Assembly (NCBI GenBank): GCA_947447525.1
Contig: CANFJL010000015.1
Coordinates: 1 to 55,398, forward strand
Direction: 5' to 3'
DNA from: Flavobacteriales bacterium
GTDB taxonomy: Bacteria; Bacteroidota; Bacteroidia; Flavobacteriales_D; Crocinitomicaceae
Length of the DNA stretch: 55,398 nt
A program made the translations under genes and the position numbers. Positions 52,735 through 55,398 of this stretch are shown here, in pieces (within the stretch, counting starts at the first letter, position 1; each line of letters begins with the position of its first letter). The notes beneath the pieces were generated by a model. The model saw only the letters and a program-made list of their open reading frames with translations. It was not told where the DNA came from and ran no database searches.

Positions 52735-55398
52735 TTATTGTTTTACTCTATTGATATAAACATATCCCTTGAAGATTTCATTATCTGTTACCGTTAGAAC
52801 ATAATAGTAGGTACCGTCAGGTAATGCTTGACCATTATCTGATCTTGTTCCATCCCAATCATTTTGGTAATTACCACTTGAATAAACACGGTTCCCATAG
52901 CGATTAAATACTTCAAGATTTTTTGTATCATAGGTGTCAAGATTTCTGATTACAAATAAATCATTGATGTTATTACCATTAGGAGTGAAGGCTTCGGGAA
53001 TTAATAATTCAATCGGATCAGCAACGTCATCACAGGAATCATCAATACCATCTAAATCAGTATCAATGCCATTGGTTTGAACAGTTAATGTGATGTTAGA
53101 AACACTTGTATTTCCGTTGTTATCAGTAATGGTAACGGTTAATACATTTTGACCAATGTTTCCACAATCAAAATTGGTTTGACTTAAGGAAGTGGTTGCA
53201 ATTCCACAATTATCAAAAGATCCAGCATCAACATCATTAAATCCAACTACTGCATTTCCTTGCGTATCTAATGTTACGGTAATATTTTGCAATACTGGTG
53301 TTGGATTTATATCATCTGTAACAGTGATTGTTTGTGTTCCCGTATTCGTATTACCACTCGCATCTGTTACAGTCCAAGTAATAATTGTTATTCCTACTGG
53401 GAAGTCAACAGGTGCATCGTTTACAACAGATGCAACTGTACAGTTGTCATTTGTAATAGCATTACCGATGATCACATTTGATGCTACACAAGCATTGTTA
53501 GTAGATAACATCAATGAAGCTGGAGGAATAATGGTAGGTATCTGATTGTCAATTACCGTTACTGTTTGAGATGCCGTAACAACATTTCCATTATTATCTG
53601 TCACAGTCCAATTCACGGTTGTTGTACCTAATTCATAAACCGTAGGGCCATCATTAACTAAGGATGCAACACCACAGTTGTCAGTAGCCACAGGGTTTCC
53701 TAGATTGACATTATATGCATTGCAACTGTTGTTAGCAAACACCGTAATATTTGCACTAGGAATTAGTATTGGTGCAACATCATCCGTAACAGTTACTTTC
53801 TGGATAGTATTGGTACTATTTCCATTGACATCAATTACTGTCCAAGTAACAAATGTTTCTCCAACTGCGAAGGCGCTTGGAGCGTTATTCGTTACAAATG
53901 CTACTCCACAATTATCTGATGTTATAGGCGTACCTAAATTAAGGTTATCTGCAGTACAACCCGAGTTGGTTACTGCTGTTAAATCATTAGGTGGAATAAT
54001 GGATGGATTGATGTTATCTACGATCGTAATCGTTTGTGTTGCTGTTCCAATATTACCATGGTTGTCTGTAGCAGTCCAGGTCACAATTGTTGTTCCAACT
54101 GGGAATGCTGCAGGAGCATTACTGGTAATTGAAGCTACGGTGCAGTTATCAAAGGCTACCGCATTTCCAATATTCAATCCTGTAGCTGTACAGGATGTAT
54201 TTGAACTTGAATTGATGTTTTGTGGAGCAATTACAACTGGAGCAATTACATCTGTAATGGTAACATTCTGAGTTGCAGTTGCTGTATTTCCACTTCCATC
54301 TGTGATGGTCCACGTTACAACTGTTGTTCCAACATTGAAAGCATATGGTGCATTATGCGTTACAGAAGCCACCGAACAGTTATCAGAGGTTACTGGTGTT
54401 CCAAGGGCAACATTCAATGCCATACAACTATTATTTGTTGTTGTATTAACAGCAGCAGGTGCTGTAATGGTTGGATTAACATTATCAATAACGGTTACAA
54501 GTTGGTTTGCATTGGTAGCATTACCACTTGCATCGGTTACGGTCCAAGTTACGGTAGTAGTTCCTAGATTGAAAGTTGCCGGAGCATTGTTGGTAACGGA
54601 AGCTACCGAACAGTTATCAGCAGTAACCGGCGTACCTAATACTACACCCGTTGCTGTACAAGCAGTATTGGTAGTCGTACTAATAGCCGCAGGAGCTGTA
54701 ATGGTTGGGAAGGTATTATCAATTATAGTAACGGTTTGTGTAGCTGTCGCAGTGTTACCACTTGCGTCAGTCACGGTCCAAGTCACGGTAGTAGTTCCAG
54801 TATTGAAAGTCGCCGGAGCATTGTGCGTAACAGAAGCCACAGAGCAGTTATCAGCTGCCACTGGCGTTCCAAGGTTTAAGCCTGTTACGGAACAAGTAGC
54901 ACTTGCATTGGCAGTGATATTAGCAGGAGCAACTATAGTTGGATTGGTAGCATCAACTACTGTTACGGTTTGCGTTGCTGTAGCAGTAAGACCACTTCCG
55001 TCTGTCACCGTCCAAGTTACCGTAGTAGTTCCAATCGCAAAAGTTGCTGGCGCATTATGCGTTACAGAAGCTATCGAACAATTATCAGAAGTTACTGGCG
55101 TACCAAGAGCAACACCAAAGGCTGAACAAGCATTATTAGCATTAACACTTACAGCAGCAGGTGCTGTAATGGTTGGATTAACATTATCAATAACGGTTAC
55201 AAGTTGGTTTGCATTGGTAGCATTACCACTTGCATCGGTTACGGTCCAAGTTACGGTAGTTGTTCCCAAATTGAAAGTTGCCGGAGCATTGTTGGTAACG
55301 GAAGCTACCGAACAGTTATCAGCAGTAACCGGCGTACCTAATACTACACCCGTTGCTGTACAAGCAGTATTGGTAGTCGTACTAATAGCCGCAGGAGC
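52735..55398 (-). CDS. HYR-repeat surface adhesin with T9SS type B C-terminus (5' end outside the window)
   Basis: The coding frame is open to the window edge and continues beyond it, so the start is not seen. At least 888 residues are present. It has nine or more HYR-type units of exactly 78 residues (pattern GTTTVTWTVTDASGN ... PTITAPAA ... DNCSVASVTNNAP), each with one or two cysteines, then a thrombospondin type 3-like calcium motif DTDLDGIDDSC. The last 90 residues, from IPEAFTPNGNNINDLF to GTYYYVLTVTDNE, form a gliding-motility/type B T9SS domain. Such proteins are exported by T9SS and moved along the surface during gliding, or act as adhesins. It is first in the trio with PorP/SprF and OmpA. 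Confidence 0.92.
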   Translation of the reverse strand, partial: APAAISTTTNTACTATGVVLGTPVTADNCSVASVTNNAPATFNLGTTTVTWTVTDASGNATNANQLVTVIDNVNPTITAPAAVSVNANNACSAFGVALGTPVTSDNCSIASVTHNAPATFAIGTTTVTWTVTDGSGLTATATQTVTVVDATNPTIVAPANITANASATCSVTGLNLGTPVAADNCSVASVTHNAPATFNTGTTTVTWTVTDASGNTATATQTVTIIDNTFPTITAPAAISTTTNTACTATGVVLGTPVTADNCSVASVTNNAPATFNLGTTTVTWTVTDASGNATNANQLVTVIDNVNPTITAPAAVNTTTNNSCMALNVALGTPVTSDNCSVASVTHNAPYAFNVGTTVVTWTITDGSGNTATATQNVTITDVIAPVVIAPQNINSSSNTSCTATGLNIGNAVAFDNCTVASITSNAPAAFPVGTTIVTWTATDNHGNIGTATQTITIVDNINPSIIPPNDLTAVTNSGCTADNLNLGTPITSDNCGVAFVTNNAPSAFAVGETFVTWTVIDVNGNSTNTIQKVTVTDDVAPILIPSANITVFANNSCNAYNVNLGNPVATDNCGVASLVNDGPTVYELGTTTVNWTVTDNNGNVVTASQTVTVIDNQIPTIIPPASLMLSTNNACVASNVIIGNAITNDNCTVASVVNDAPVDFPVGITIITWTVTDASGNTNTGTQTITVTDDINPTPVLQNITVTLDTQGNAVVGFNDVDAGSFDNCGIATTSLSQTNFDCGNIGQNVLTVTITDNNGNTSVSNITLTVQTNGIDTDLDGIDDSCDDVADPIELLIPEAFTPNGNNINDLFVIRNLDTYDTKNLEVFNRYGNRVYSSGNYQNDWDGTRSDNGQALPDGTYYYVLTVTDNEIFKGYVYINRVKQ
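53395..55398 (-). repeat. Tandem array of 234-bp (78-residue) HYR units with a 702-bp higher-order duplication
   Basis: Eight full units lie at 53395-55266 (each 234 bp), plus a partial one at the window edge and a diverged ninth before 53394. Units 1 and 4, and the unit 3 segment before 4 and the edge unit before 1, are almost identical: 54451-54696 matches 55153-55398 with about three mismatches, offset 702 bp (3 units). Units toward the C-terminus (5 to 9) are much more diverged. Confidence 0.9.

Noticed and set aside
53192..54567. Long plus-strand ORFs opposite the HYR array (up to 197 codons)
   Set aside because: They mirror the 78-residue repeat on the opposite strand; open frames opposite a repetitive, Thr/Val/Asn-rich gene are expected by chance.
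53395..55398. CRISPR array or other regularly spaced repeat
   Set aside because: The regular 234-bp spacing comes from in-frame protein repeats; there are no short palindromic repeats with unique spacers.

Overview
The window comes from a low-GC member of the Bacteroidota, most likely order Flavobacteriales (a Crocinitomicaceae-like lineage is my guess, not shown). The sequence evidence is: several proteins with type IX secretion system (T9SS) sorting domains (types A and B), a PorP/SprF gene, a HYR-repeat surface protein with a gliding-type C-terminus, Bacteroidota-only families (DUF4286, DUF4296, DUF6029, Omp28), Bacteroidota -7 promoter boxes (TAnnTTTG), and start codons without recognisable Shine-Dalgarno sequences. 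I see no insertion sequence, prophage, CRISPR array, plasmid gene or rRNA. It reads as ordinary chromosome.

Layout. 1-410: tRNA-Leu(TAA) and tRNA-Gly(GCC) on the minus strand with two terminator hairpins. 411-3029: mutS (-). 3120-5044: a SpoU/TrmH-type RNA methyltransferase and a T9SS-exported LVIVD-like protein (+). 5041-8412: nadD, gmk, YicC-type RNase and a TlpA-type thioredoxin protein (-). 8511-10821: an ECF sigma factor, a membrane protein combining an anti-sigma-like position with a T9SS-type C-terminal domain, and a lipid kinase (+). Then tRNA-Leu(CAA), paaZ (-) and rseP (-). 14742-17133: polyprenol-phosphate mannosyltransferase, dihydroorotase and a DUF4296 lipoprotein (+). 17130-18805: a helical protein of unknown function, rsmA and DUF4286 (-). 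18979-19740: a T9SS cargo protein (+), then tRNA-Cys (-).

20009-25556 (-) is a four-gene envelope cluster, in transcription order: FadL-type outer membrane channel, SGNH-fold lipoprotein that has lost its catalytic serine, secreted alpha/beta hydrolase, and a secreted protein joining a c-type haem motif to a peptidylglycine-monooxygenase-like dicopper domain. 25800-29194: AsmA-like protein and recO (+). 29423-38872 (+): fatty-acid desaturase, YjbR protein, S4-domain protein, Tat-exported LD-carboxypeptidase, imidazolonepropionase, TraB/GumN protein, a degenerate AAA/DUF4143 protein and an AddB-like nuclease. 39008-43994: small unknown protein (-), LysE exporter (+), MORN/YwqK-repeat protein (+), RNase R (-). 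44045-44791 is a T9SS cargo (-), divergent from a TlpA - DUF6029 - Omp28 operon (+, 44939-48058), followed by an LTA-synthase-like phosphoglycerol transferase (+). The right end (50521-55398, -) is a typical gliding/T9SS trio: HYR-repeat adhesin (5' end outside the window), PorP/SprF and an OmpA/PD40 protein.

The most interesting points are: the sigma factor paired with a T9SS-domain membrane protein; the haem-dicopper fusion with all six expected copper ligands and its pseudoenzyme neighbour; a 78-residue HYR array with a recent three-unit (702 bp) duplication; recurring -7 boxes placed 3-7 nt before start codons, suggesting leaderless mRNAs; and four convergent gene pairs that share a 4-nt stop overlap. 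None of these is proven to be a new system from sequence reading alone.
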